A DNA stretch of 64,000 bases from Prunus persica (Eukaryota > Streptophyta > Magnoliopsida > Rosales > Rosaceae), in NCBI RefSeq assembly GCF_000346465.2, contig NC_034013.1:10773373-10837372 (forward strand). The letters are read 5' to 3'. Numbering within the stretch: the stretch's first letter is position 1; each line of letters opens with the position of its first letter. A program made the translations under genes and the position numbers. Of this stretch, positions 50,479-62,332 are shown piece after piece. Below the pieces are notes generated by a model. It saw nothing but the letters and a program-made list of their open reading frames with translations, was not told the origin of the DNA and made no database searches.

Positions 50479-50975
50479 TCATGAATGTAGACCACGCAAT
50501 TCGGATGATGCAGGTGAAGACATTGCCGGGAGTGATGATGGCAATACGGGATTGCCTTCCGTCTTTTGTTGGTATTGTATTCTTGGAGCATCAGTTTGTG
50601 GCGTGTCCAAAGAGAACAAGCTCTTGAAAAATTCATATGATGCAAAGAAGAGCGCTCCTTGAGACATATACATAACCAATCTTGGAGTCAATCCCCTGAC
50701 AGCCACATTAGAAAAATTGTCATGCCATCGTCATATCAAGCATACAGCTCAGTGAAACTAAAAGGTTAAAAAAGAAAAAGAAAAAAACAGAAATTTACGA
50801 GGGTCCTCCTTTACAAATTACAATGGCTGGAAAGGACAGAAATGGACCAAAACATACCTGTAGAGGCCTTTCAGACCTTCATTCTTTCCTATTTCCTGAA
50901 GGGCATGAATCACACTATTATACTGGCTCATAGACCCTGGAATCTGCATAACAGGCACTTTATAAGAAGCATTGG

Positions 50976-51013
<38 letters not shown>

Positions 51014-54000
51014 ATATAATTTGAGTTTTGTTCAGTTGAAACATTTTTTGTGAATTTCGGTATAATTTTACAAGGGCCAAAGCTCCAGGAAAAATATGAC
51101 CTGTTGAAACTCTATAGGCACCAAAATGAATGTCATCCTGATTTCTGAGTCAAATCTACTTCAATAGGCTAGCAAGATTATTAATCATTTTGTTATTGAA
51201 CTTCTAATGCTCTTAGAAAGCTATTTCAGAAATGGGAAAAGTAGCTGGAGTGAATCATGAATTAATGGATGAGACATTTTTGGCATGAAATACCCTGACG
51301 GTAATTGTTGAACATCAGAAAAAGTTAATAATGAATCAGAAACTATAAAAAATGCATAAAGATTACAAACCTGCGTCTGCAATCTCGTCTTGACAACATC
51401 AAAAGGAGTTGTTAATAAAGCAGCAGTAGATCCAGCTAATCCACCACAAACTAGCTGCAGTGGTGGAAAAATCATCTTAGCGTAACTGGGATGAGAAGAG
51501 AACGAAAATAACTTGCTAAGAGCCAATTGCAAAGAAGGTAGATTATAGTTAAAATGGAAGAGGTTTGGGGTAGAGAAGAGGTTAACAAACTGTTTGTAAT
51601 GTGGTGGGATGAACACTAGCTTCATTCGGGGACAACATAAATTGCTTCAAGCTTTCATATGTATAGAACTGCAGTAGCAATACACAAAGTCTAAAAAATT
51701 AAATGCTGAAGTAGAAAGGATGAGAACGTAGTAATAAAATAACCATGGAGAGTTGCAAGCATCCAAAATACAATGCCAGAGGACATTTCTGACCCTCTCT
51801 CTCGCCTCTCTTCACACATATCTTCTTGGCACAACTCCTTTCTTTAGCACATAAACTATTTCAGAATGTAGAAATGACTGACCTTGACAATTGAGTGTGG
51901 AACATTCCTGCAGAGTACAGCTCCCCACCCAGCATACAATGAAGGCAAACCTCCGTTCCGAACGATTCCAACCAATGCATTCCTTAAAAAAAATTAGAAT
52001 GGTTGAAACAGAAAACTAACAAAACAGAAGTTTTATGTGAGGACCATGCCAAAACCAGAGTTGGTAGCTATAAAAAAAATATTTCTAGAGGCTCACACAA
52101 AGGAAATAACATTGAATTTACAATATAAGTAGCAATAAAAGTTAAGTTTTCAAAACTTTACATAAAACTCTGAATGAATGGAGCAATCAAAATCAACACC
52201 TAGTGCCTACACTGGAGTAAATACTATATGAGTAGTGAAATTGGCAAAGATTATACAAGGATCTTAAATATTTACCAGCAGTTGTTATAGTGGGAACCAA
52301 CTTGCATCTGCTGCTTTATACGCTCACTAGGAGTAAAAATAAAGGAAGTAGCAATGCTTGCACAACCGCCTGCCATGCAATGGGCAAAAGAGTAATACTC
52401 CTGCACAAAAGAAAAGGGTAAGACTTAGAAAGCGTATGGGCGGCTTCACAATAGGTTCCAGAAAGTGTGTGACTTGTTTTCTCCCTCCCCACCATGCTTC
52501 CACATGAGAATTAGAGTTGCAAACAAATAGATAAACAAAGTAGAATAAAAGAGGGAATGGAGAAGCACATGGACAGAGCCAGTGCCAGAGAGAACAAAAA
52601 CAAGATAGTAGAGAGATTTGCAGAGCAAAAGATCAGGATGGTACCTTAGGAAAAAGAGGAAGCAAGGCTCCCTTAACTGATTCATATGTAAAAGTATAAA
52701 CTGCAGAAATTGGAGCTGAAGATGCAATATTTGTAGCAATACCACGATAAAGTCCAGTTAAACCTAAAATCAACGTCACCACAATCAGTTTTCAGACATC
52801 ATAAGAGAAAGTTGTCTAGAGTCATAAAGATAGATTAGTTCTCTCTTTTCAATTCCCATAAATTAACTCACCTCTATCAGACACAATTGATTTTCCAATG
52901 TAGCATAAAGACTTCTGCTCAGCTCGACAAGATTGAACAACAGTCTTAATTGTATCAACAGGATGAAGACAAACGCTAACAACTATTCCAGACAATGCAC
53001 CTGCAAAGGCATGTTCTTGCTTAGCAAGAGCATAATGAGGCTTTTCACATGCTAATGCACCGATCTCTGTCTTGCACTCATCCTGGATGATAAAGATTTC
53101 AGATTGTTTCTTTTTGCTCTCAAGTTGTTCATGATCATCTATCTTATGATGAGATTCTTCAAACTGATCTTTACAGGAAGCTAACAAGTCTATATGATAA
53201 TCTGTGTATAGATTAGAACATGGGGTCCTTGAAATACTACCATCTACCTCACTACCTACAGCCCTCAGGAAATAATCTGAAGTCAGAGAAGTTCTTGTAT
53301 TCATCTCCAATTTTTCATTCTCATATAACGATAAGTTGTAAGCATTTGTGGTCAAGTTATCTACAGGACTACTTGAATCTCCTGAAATGGATCCCCCTGC
53401 AATGTTAACTGTATCTCCTGAAATTGACCCCCCTGCAATGTTATTTGTATCTTCCAGAATGCAGTATTGACCAGTTCTGTTCTCAATCTCAGTAACTTTG
53501 ACTGGGCATTTTAATCCAGAAGAAATTGTATCACTCATCCATCCATATATACTTCCCAATTGGTATGAGACTTCTAAACTTGCAAGCCCCTTTCCCTTCC
53601 ATGATTCTTGAGAAACATTCCCACCCCCGTGCAAAAACCTCCATAACGATGAATGACAATAACTTCCACTATAAGGTTCAAACACAGACATCTTTTCGCT
53701 TACCTGCAGAAAATCTAAACTCGGTTGCATTAAATCAACAGTTAAGTACTTACTCTTGGCTGAAATAGGTGCTACGTCATTTCCCTCCCTACCCAGATCA
53801 GCCAAGACAACCTCCTTCTGACAGCCACTGTCATTGTGGTTTGAGTGTGCCTTGGGTTGAAAAAATCCAAGAGGACGACTTGCACAATCCCATATCTGGC
53901 CAACTGCCGAGATGAGCATAGCATTGCTCAATATCGCAGGAGACTTGGGCTCCGGTTTTCTACTGCGTTGCTTATTAATTTTATCAGAAACGAAGGGGGG

Positions 54001-54111
54001 ATATTTTTCGTGAACAAAATCAGCAAGCCCAGAGGATGCCTGACCAACTGGGTACCACCTGTATTTGATCGAAGGCTGATCATTCTTATGCCGTTTATTG
54101 CACCCAGCCAT
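50479..54111 (-). CDS. Mitochondrial-carrier-family protein with long N-terminal extension
   Basis: Probable inner-membrane solute carrier; substrate unknown. Eight coding exons on the minus strand: 52872-54111, 52645-52763, 52276-52400, 51883-51982, 51591-51668, 51371-51454, 50858-50943, 50479-50695; 2049 nt, 682 aa. The three carrier repeats show HPVDTIKT (P384), TPSERIKQ (P477) and TPFDVVKT (P571), the Px[DE]xx[KR] signatures, each followed by Gly-rich helices such as LYRGIATN and LYAGWGAVLCRNVPHS. Residues 1-360 are hydrophilic and unlike any carrier, containing a tandem NIAGGSISGD repeat. The start chosen is the ATG of MAGCNKRHK. ATGs further up lie before the acceptor TTTTTCAAG|GAG of a leader intron. 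The length and type recall Arabidopsis At4g11440. Confidence 0.9.
50978..51007. repeat. (TA)n microsatellite in carrier intron
   Basis: About 15 TA units in the intron between exons 6 and 7, followed by TAATATAATATAAT. Confidence 0.95.
53378..53449 (-). repeat. 36-bp in-frame tandem duplication in carrier exon 1
   Basis: Two 36-bp copies, 53378-53413 and 53414-53449, encode NIAGGSISGD followed by two more residues, twice in a row. Only a few bases differ. Confidence 0.9.
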
Positions 54112-55050
54112 TTTCTCAAATCTTTTAAGGGTCTCCTTGAAAAAGAAGAGTGCAATATCTTGATAGAAAAGTAACTGCATAAGGGAATTAACAGATTGCA
54201 TCATTGAATGTGACTAATAACATGGAAACAACCTATCTTAATCTCACTTGTTGCCCTTAGATCTCTCCCCCCTCAGAATTACACAACATTGGTTTAATTT
54301 CCCCCCTCTAATCAGTAGCATTCAGCTAAATAATTTCAAATTTTCGGTAATAACAACAATAGAAAATATGTTAAATGGAAAATATAAAATTAATACCAGT
54401 CAATTTGTTCCCATTTCTTATTATCTGCAGATTATACGAAAAGAGCTCAGCTCCAGCTTCTCCGATAAACAGGAATCCAATGAGCCAATTAACAATACAT
54501 GAATCCTGAATGGGCAATAAATTTCACAAGTAAGACATTATTCCATCCCAATTAAAACCCTCAAACAGTTCGTCAAATCAAACCCATAAGATAACTAACA
54601 CTTTTCACACCATCCACACCCAGAAAGAACAGAGTTGTACGATTAATGTAACACATTTTAACATTCATATGCAATGCATAAGAGTATTTAAAAAATCTTA
54701 TAAATGAAACCCAACAATCTTCAAAAAGGAATACTAAAGATCAAATTCAACTATACAGCTCAGTTTGGATTTCAATGAAACTAAGCAACATTACACACAA
54801 TAAGATTTCAATTATCAAATTCTTTTCTCTTCCCCAGCTTTCTCAGCAGCCAAACAAGAAAAAAAATCATGAATAATGCATCGAATTTCAACAGGGAAAG
54901 AATTGAATCAGTAATTTAGAATTGCGAGTATAGAAACCTTGACGAAAGTGGCAGCTCTCGAGCTGAAATCAGAATCTCTGTCTTTCTGTGGCTCATTTCC
55001 CGAGAAAATTTGATGGAAAATTTAGGGTTTAAGGGGGGTGGTGTGGGTTT
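54112..55050 (-). promoter_or_regulatory. Leader exons and 5'-UTR intron of the carrier gene
   Basis: A leader exon ends CTTTCGTCAAG|GTTTCTA near 54940. The acceptor is CTTCTTTTTCAAG|GAG about 27 bases before the start codon. Part of this intron and exon is repeated about 4 kb further right (58630-58930). Confidence 0.55.
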
Positions 55051-55421
55051 TATACAGAGATTTGTAGCATAAATTCAAATTATGCTTCTATATATCACTT
55101 GTGCGCACGTTACCGAATGATTCGAAGTCTCAGTGGCACTACGCTAACGTGAACCTGGTGGAAATTGCATTGAAGGGTTCCTGTGCACCGCTGTACCTGA
55201 ATACGTGGTGACTAATCATTGGCCAAAATTAAAAAAGTTCAAAGAAAAAAGTACCGCATTTTTTTCTTCATAAGGTACCATATTCAATTTAAAAATATTA
55301 AGCAATTAAAAAAAGATGAAATTCAAAATAAAGAAAATTATGTTCTAGAATTTGTAGAGCGACTTATTAGCCTAAAGATAGAATATAATTTAAACACAAT
55401 TTAACGTTTATGTGTTGTGTT

Positions 55422-56339
55422 TAGACAACATCAGTTTTTAAAATGGTGGTTTTAACGTTTTCATGCTCTGTCGACTCGGCCCATTTAATTTATTGAGCTG
55501 TGTCGTACCGAGCCATTTAGTAAAATTATTGATTCCGGCCCAGCCTAAAGCTCATGTCCACATTGAAACGGGCCGGGCCGGGCTCGTGTCGTGTCCGTGT
55601 TCATGCTCGTGCCATACTCATGCCTAAGAATCAACCCATTTAATTTGAAATTTTTTCACTTGATTTTTTTTTTCCATTAGATAATTCAAATTATAAACAT
55701 TAAAAATATAATTAGAGGCAAGAAATGATGAACTATTTGAAAATATTAATCAATCAAACATCCAAACAATATGAAAGGGTGGAGGGCAAAAAGTGTACAA
55801 CTTCACAAAGTCCACTTCAACTTTTCATCTTTAAACAACTTATTATTTTATAAGAGAAGCGTACATGTCATATGTACTTATTAGATATCAAATCCAATGT
55901 TGTTTAATTAATTTTGTAGTTTATATGTTTAAATAATTAAGGACCCAAGTAATTTCTCTAAAATGAAAGACATCGAATATATGTTTATGATTATTTTTAA
56001 TATAAAAAAACCATAAAAACAATGACATTAGATGTCAAATTATTGCATTTTAACTTTTGAGAAAGAAAAAAAATGATAAGTGGGCCGGGCTTGGGCCTTG
56101 CTTGAAGCGGGCTTGGGCTCGTGCCGTGCTTGAAGCGGGCTCGGGCCAAGCCGGGCTCATGTCGGGCCATGGGCCGGCCCGGTCCATTGGAGCTCATTTT
56201 TTTTATCCTGGCCCGGCCCAAGTTTTCGTGCCGTGCCGAGCACTACCCATTAATATTCGTGATCGTGCTGTGCCGTGCCTCATTTAAATAGGCTGGGCTC
56301 ATGCCGTGTTGGGTCGCCCTGTCCCGTTTGACACCTCTA
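55422..56339. mobile_element. Probable hAT-like element with GGCCGGGC-rich ends
   Basis: Both ends are dense in CGGGCC / GGGCTCGTG / GTGCCGTG words, and the right end reads TTTGACACCTCTA, the usual terminus of plant hAT MITEs. Flanking octamers GTTGTGTT (55414-55421) and GTTGTGAT (56340-56347) match at 7 of 8. The left terminus (TAGACAACATC) is a poor mirror of the right, so the left border is uncertain. Confidence 0.4.
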
Positions 56340-56560
56340 GTTGTGATACCGTCATATGTGTGATTTTTGTAGTCGGGTTGATAGTGGTAAGGTAGCAGTG
56401 GCGGAGCTTGGATTTGAGTTTCTTGAAAAATATATAATAAAAAATTCAAACTCACAATACATTCCAAAGTAACCAAAATGACTAAAACATCATACATAAT
56501 ACATATATAAAGAAATCTTTACCATTTTTTTCTTTTGGTATTCAACACATAAATTGAAAT

Positions 56561-56620
56561 ACACATTAAACTCAATACAGAATAAATCTAACACATTAAA
56601 CTCAATACAGAATAAATCTA
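56561..56620. repeat. Perfect 30-bp tandem duplication
   Basis: ACACATTAAACTCAATACAG plus AATAAATCTA, twice in succession. Confidence 0.95.
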
Positions 56621-56939
56621 ACTTTCACAAATCCTAACAAGGGAGCTTTAGTTTTAAAACACAATATAGTTTACTAATTTGGAAGATAGGAATACAATTT
56701 CATCTAATTAGCACAAGGGCAAAGACCAAAATTTAGTACCTAATTTTACAAAAATATAATTAAAAAAAATCAAAATTACACACAATGCCATTCATTTTAA
56801 GGCAAGCATACTATGCCACATGTCTATATCTAGCCAATCGCCATTGCCAGCCAGCCACCACCGTCAGACTCCCGCCGCCGGCCACCTGCCACCATCTGCA
56901 GGGGACCAACTCCGTTGCCCTTTATTCACCTTTTTTAAA

Positions 56940-57035
56940 AAAAAAATTTGTGTCATTAAAGGGACTTGAACCTTGACCCTTAAAGGAAGAAGGCTCATTC
57001 ACAAACCACTACATCAAACTTGATTTTGTAATATT
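56940..57035 (-). mobile_element. tRNA-derived SINE remnant
   Basis: On the minus strand GATGTAGTGGTTTGTGAATG (A box) is followed by AAGGTTCAAGTCCCTTTAAT (B box) about 25 bases on and a T-rich end. Confidence 0.5.
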
Positions 57036-57119
57036 TATTCAGTTATACAATATTTATATCAACAATCAACGGTTTTTAAAAAAAAAATAAAAAATTCATT
57101 TCAACACATATTCACACAA

Positions 57120-57710
57120 AAACTGCAAATAAAAACAGAAACTGCAACAAAAATACAATGTAGATATCAATTATGTTAAAAATACAAAAACAAAAATTAA
57201 TTTTATTGAAGCAAAATGGAGGAACCAAGATGAAAGTACTAAAATGGAAACTGAAATGTAGAAGCAGAAACTACAATGCATAAAAACAGAAACTGCAATA
57301 CAAAAATAGAAACTGCAATGCATAAACGGAAACTGCAATACAAAAATGAAAATGACATTGCTAAGTTTGAGCAAAAATGCGAGTTAAACAAAACAAAATA
57401 ATATATTTTTTTATTCAATACATGTTGGTAAAATACTCTGTTTCTGGCAATGCAGTTTCCAAAACTGAAATGCAGTTTCCAAAACTGCAATGTAGTTTCC
57501 AAAAGTCTAATTTTGAGTTCTCTTGCTCTTGGGTAGTTCTACTCTTCTCTTGCCCATCTCATTCCTCATCTGGGTAGCCTCTACTCTTCAAATTGGTGAG
57601 GTTGAAGGCCAAGGAAAGAGCAAAAATCCAATTGTAATTAAATGAAAATTGCAATGCAGTTTCTAAAAGTCCAATTTTGAGTTCCCTTGCTCTTAGATAG
57701 TTCTACTAAA
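57120..57710. repeat. GAAACTGCA minisatellite in two opposite orientations
   Basis: From 57120 to 57350 a roughly 20-bp unit, GAAACTGCAATGCATAAAAA-like, recurs at least six times. From about 57450 to 57505 its reverse complement (TGCAGTTTCCAAAACTGAAA) recurs three times in 19-bp steps. A longer block including AAAAGTCTAATTTTGAGTTC and GCTCTTGGGTAGTTCTACT at 57487-57543 is repeated at about 57652-57709. Confidence 0.8.
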
Positions 57711-58084
57711 GGGAAACTAATGAATCTTTTAAACAAAAAGGGTATAATTGTCTTTTCGGTGATTAATATAAGGTGTGCCAACGAATCTGAGCCTCCTCTT
57801 TGGCCAAATCCTAAATAAAATTTCATTCATAGGTATTAAAACCCAAACAGAAATATTGTTTGTCTCAAACTAATTAGTGAAGATAGTTATGTCTAATACC
57901 TAATTTTTCTAAAGAAATGGAATATGGGTAGTTGTCTTCCACTCAAGTTCTGATTTTATTTTTATTTTTATTAATATAAAAATTAGAATTATAAATTTAC
58001 CATATTATCCTTCATTAATTAATACTTTCAATTTTTAATAAATTTGCCCTATATTCCCTTGTGCCTCAATTCAACATTTTAATG

Positions 58085-58165
58085 AAAAATAGCCTTGATT
58101 TGCATATCAAAAGTCTCATGTTTGAACCCCCATAACATAAAAGTTGTGTGTGAGAAATCCTTCTA
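58085..58165 (+). mobile_element. Probable SINE fragment
   Basis: TGATTTGCATATC, then CATGTTTGAACCCCC (B-box-like) and GTTGTGTGTGAGAAAT, the body word also seen in the SINEs at 23.6 and 27.8 kb. Confidence 0.4.
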
Positions 58166-58629
58166 ATTTATATAGGCGTAACTTGTGGTATAAGTTGACT
58201 TTTCTTGCAGACCAATGATTCCTATATTAAATATAATTGATTTACTTTAATTCTCGATTTCCTACTATAAGAATTAGGAATTACGTTGACCTGAGAGTTC
58301 TTAACCATTTTTCAATTCCCAATTTCCTTGACCTACAAGGTTTTAAACAAAAATCTTGAGCCTTTACATTTATAACATTTAATAAAATCTTAACCATTGA
58401 ACTAATCTAATGGAGTTTAATGATCCCACGTCCCAAAAAAAGGATGTTGGATTCAAAAAGATCACTACTGCTACAGGATTACTTAGCCAGTATCGTCTTT
58501 AGTAATAAGCTCAATTTATTTTTATTTCAGTTTTACCAAAAAACAAAACGCCTTTCATCTTCCCCACCGTCACAAACGAGACGATGTGGCTGCCGTTCAA
58601 TAGACTCAGACTGAATTGGCTCCGGTTGA

Positions 58630-58930
58630 ATGGGAAAGACATTATTCCATCCCAATTAACACCCTCGAAGAACAGTTCCTCAAATCAAATAATTACACCC
58701 AGAAATAACAGAATCATACAATTAATGTAACACATTTGAGCAATGTATATGAAATTGTATACAATAATCTTCAAAAAGGACCACTGAAGACCAAATTTAA
58801 CTATAACAGCTCAGTTTGGCATACAATAAGCATTCCATAATCAGATTCTTCTCTCTTCCTCAGCTTTCTCAGCAGCCAAACAAGAAAAAATCATGAATAA
58901 TACAAAACCTTGATGAAACTGGGGAGAGAG
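58630..58930. repeat. Diverged direct copy of the carrier gene's leader intron and exon edge
   Basis: GACATTATTCCATCCCAATT, then TTAATGTAACACATTT, AATCTTCAAAAAGGA, CAGCTCAGTTTGG and CAGCTTTCTCAGCAGCC followed by AAACAAGAAAAAA occur here in the same order and strand as at 54533-54870. Here the run ends ACCTTGATGAAACTGG where the carrier leader has ACCTTGACGAAAGTGG. No coding exon was copied. Confidence 0.85.
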
Positions 58931-59510
58931 AGAGCAGGGTATTTTTTTTATGAATTTTAATCTCTTAAACATTTTTCAAAACATAAATTTTTTATTCAAA
59001 TGCAAGTAGCATGTTGTTATTGGACATGTGGGCTCCACATAAATGCCATATCATCTATCTAATATAAGTTTTGATGGAATCTCACGGCATGACAATTTTG
59101 ATGTGTCAGGTGGAACATAAAGAACCAATAATGTTATAAATAAAATAAAAAATGATCAAATTTGATAATTTCATAAACATCAGAGACTATTTATGATAAA
59201 AACTCATGTAACAATTGATTAAAGAAAGAAAATAAGTACCTAAATATCTGCTCTTGCTACAACTAATGTTTTAATGTTCTCGTTATAATGCAATTAGGGG
59301 TGGGCATCAATCCGGCCGATCCGACCAAACCGGCCGAACCAAACCGTATTTTCCAGTTTGGTTTGGTTTTGACTTTAAAAAAGTCAACAGTTTTAAAATC
59401 CGAACCAAACCGGAGTAATTTGGTTCAGTTGCAGTTTTAAGTTTTAAAAAACTGTGTTAATCCGAACCGAACCGTTTAAATATTAATTAATTATATATAT
59501 ATATATATAT

Positions 59511-60440
59511 ATTAATTTACATGTGTCAATGGTTGAGTGGCTACTTAGAAGTGTTAGTGTACACCCAGCCGCACTGAATTGGACTCCAACCCATCTATTT
59601 TCAGACTCAACACATTCCAGAGTTGTTTTCCTTACGTAGCCTCCCTCACTCAACCACTTCAACCCTAGAAAAGCCACCATTGATTTGAACCACCACAACC
59701 TCCACTGCTTCAATCAAACCATTCTCACATAGCAAAAATCTCTTTGGCGACGCACCTCCATCGTCATCGGTGCACAGCCATCGTCATCGTCGCACGGCCA
59801 GAGTCATCGTCGCACATCCATCGTCATCCCCGCACAGCAGCGTCATCGTCGAACACCAGCGTCATCGTCGCACACCAGCATCATCGTCGCACAGTTGATT
59901 GATGTTCGAGAAGCCCAAGAAGTGTATGTTCTAATATTTAATTTCTGATTATCTACATATTTAATTTCTGACTTTTGATTATCTATATATATATATTAAT
60001 TTACATGTGTCAATGGTTGAGTGGCTACTTAGAAGTGTTAGTGTACACCCAGCCGCACTGAATTGGACTCCAACCCATCTATTTTCAGACTCAACACATT
60101 CCAGAGTTGTTTTCCTTACGTAGCCTCCCTCACTCAACCACTTCAACCCTAGAAAAGCCACCATTGATTTGAACCACCACAACCTCCACTGCTTCAATCA
60201 AACCATTCTCACATAGCAAAAATCTCTTTGGCGTCGCACCTCCATCGTCATCGGTGCACAGCCATCGTCATCGTCGCACGGCCAGAGTCATCGTCGCACA
60301 GCCATCGTCATCCCCGCACAGCAGCGTCATCGTCGAACACCAGCGTCATCGTCGCACACCAGCATCATCGTCGCACAGTTGATTGATGTTCGAGAAGTCC
60401 AAGAAGTGTATGTTCTAATATTTAATTTCTGATTATCTAC
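59511..60440. repeat. 484-bp near-identical tandem duplication inside the hAT-like element
   Basis: Copy 1 at 59511-59994, copy 2 from 59995 to about 60440; only about three to five differences seen by eye. Each contains the same short minus-strand open frame (59513-59713 and 59997-60197) and a CATCGTCGCACA-type minisatellite (about 59755-59900 and 60238-60380). Confidence 0.93.
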
Positions 60441-61192
60441 ATATTTTTCTTTTGATGGATGTTCTGATTTCAATTTCTTGGAATGAACTTTTAGTTGTGG
60501 GTTTATCTATATATATGATCATATTATATTGAGAAGTTCAAATTTGAAAGTTAGCAATTAACTTCTGAGTCTCAATTCCAAATAACACAGCAGCAGAGGA
60601 TTTAATTAATTACCTTCCACCATAGCCTCTTTCCAGAACAACCACGCCTCTATTGCCAAAGTTATTCAGCCTCTCAAATTGCTCCACTGTCCATTTGTTC
60701 CATCTCATGAGAAACACTCTCAGTGTTAGGCCATGTGAAAACCAATTGAAAATTTAGAAGCGACCGTAAAGCATTCGAATGGCTTTCTCTACTCTCATCT
60801 TCTCCCTGTCCTGAAAATTCCCTTTTTATGGAAAAAATTGGAACAAAGTCTTGTTAAAAGTAGTGTTCCAATTGTTTTTAGTAAATTGACACTTACCGAA
60901 GTCTTGCTCTCTTAGCCGAGGCTCTTCTGTCTAGGAGGGGGTGCTTTAGTACTAGTAGCTGACTTCCTATGCAAGTGCTTTTCAGGAAAACTAGCCAACC
61001 TCACTTTGTATTTTGGACAGCTGTTCCTAATTGATTCTCATATATTTTGGCATTTGAAAATCCTCATTTCTGTTGTTGTGATATCTCACACAACCTTGCA
61101 ATTATGGTAATTTTCTTATTCAATTCTTATTTTGATCATCTTGTATCCTAAAATTTGTGTTGATTAAACTGCTTTTATGTGCAGTATGGGGA

Positions 61193-61540
61193 CATGCTGG
61201 AAAACTGGGCAGCCTTTAATTAAATGGAAATTATGAACTTGTATTTTGGATAGCCTTTCATTTCTTAGTTTTATCATCTTGTATTCATTTCTTATGAACT
61301 TTAGAATGTTTGTTTTGATGGAAATTGTGAACTTATATGCATGCTGGAAACTGGACAGCTTTTGATTAAATGAAAATTATAAACTTGTATTTTGGGCAGC
61401 CTTTCTTTTCTTAGTTTTATCATCTTGTATTAATTTCTTATGAACTTTACTACTTTAGAATGTTTGTTTTGATGGAAATTGTGAACTTAGATGCATGCTA
61501 GACATTGAACAACTTTTGAATAAATGGAATGATGTTGTAT
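61193..61540. repeat. Roughly 150-bp tandem repeat, about 2.3 copies
   Basis: Units begin CATGCTGGAAAACTGGGCAG at 61193, 61340 and (diverged) 61494, and include TTAGTTTTATCATCTTGTAT and GAATGTTTGTTTTGATGG. Confidence 0.85.
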
Positions 61541-61969
61541 TAGCCTTTGGTGGAATGGAATGATTTAATGGCAAAATGTTAGCATTATAATGTAAGAGCA
61601 GGTTGAAAAATGCATGGTTCTGTGTTAGGCACAAACCGGCCGAACCAATCCAAACCAAACCGATTATAAGTGGTTTGGATTGGTTCGGTTTCCATTATGA
61701 TTTTAGCCTAATCCGAATCAAACCGGACCGTTATTTTCTTATTGGTTCAGCTGTGGTTTGAGAGTAAAACCGAACCAATCCGGACCGTGCCCACCCCTAA
61801 ATGCAATTGCTTGCCCTGAAGAAAATCAACACCAAATTATGCGATCATATTTGTCCAAAAAAATAAATAAAACGACATATCCCAGACTCACTTGAAAACC
61901 CACGTTTCATCAATCGTGACCGTTGGTAAAATTACTTGGGCACCAATTAATCTGCAGACCCGAAACCCA

Positions 61970-62290
61970 ACGAAAACAAAAGTTTTTCCTTATGACAAAC
62001 CTAAAGCTATTTCATGTTCATTTACAGAAGTCAGTGAAGTCACATCAACTCCCTACCCATATCACCATGAATATCACCAGAAATCCTAAGCCTCATCAGC
62101 TTTTGGATTCTCTCCAAGGAGAAAGATTTTCATGAAACGGGAAGCAAAAGCTTTTCCTTATGATAAACCCAAAGCTGTACTCTTCCACAAGTCAGTGAAG
62201 TCACCTCAACGTCCTACCCATATCACCATGAATATCACCAGAAACACTATGCCTCATAAGCTTTTGGATTCTCTCCAAGGCCAAGATCCA
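61970..62290 (+). repeat. 168-bp tandem duplication upstream of the B3 gene
   Basis: A block containing TTTTCCTTATGA, AGTCAGTGAAGTCAC, CTACCCATATCACCATGAAT and CTTTTGGATTCTCTCCAAGG occurs twice with a period of about 168 bases. The second copy ends about 40 bases before the B3 start codon, so it forms the leader or proximal promoter. Confidence 0.9.
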
Positions 62291-62332
62291 AAAACCTACT
62301 GCATTTTCCACTCTCTCTTTCAAGTTTCCAGA

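Larger units (their letters stand above)
55051..59295. other. Transposon- and repeat-rich intergenic DNA
   Basis: No supported gene. In order: a GC-rich hAT-like segment (55422-56339), a 30-bp tandem duplication (56561-56620), a SINE remnant, GAAACTGCA minisatellites (57120-57710), a second SINE fragment and the duplicate of the carrier leader region. Confidence 0.65.
59296..61800. mobile_element. 2.5-kb hAT-like transposon insertion
   Basis: Starts AGGGGTGGGCATCAATCCGG and ends in the reverse complement of TTAGGGGTGGGCACGGTCCG. The 8-bp target duplication ATGCAATT lies at 59288-59295 and 61801-61808. Both subterminal regions, about 180 bp each, are dense in AACCGAACC / GGTTTGGTT words, a feature of hAT-type plant elements. 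No transposase-like open frame was recognised, so it is non-autonomous. The interior carries two nested tandem repeats. Confidence 0.8.

Noticed and set aside
62132..62332. B3 protein with 67 extra N-terminal residues
   Set aside because: This part is encoded by one copy of a duplicated upstream block and resembles leader DNA, not a conserved domain.
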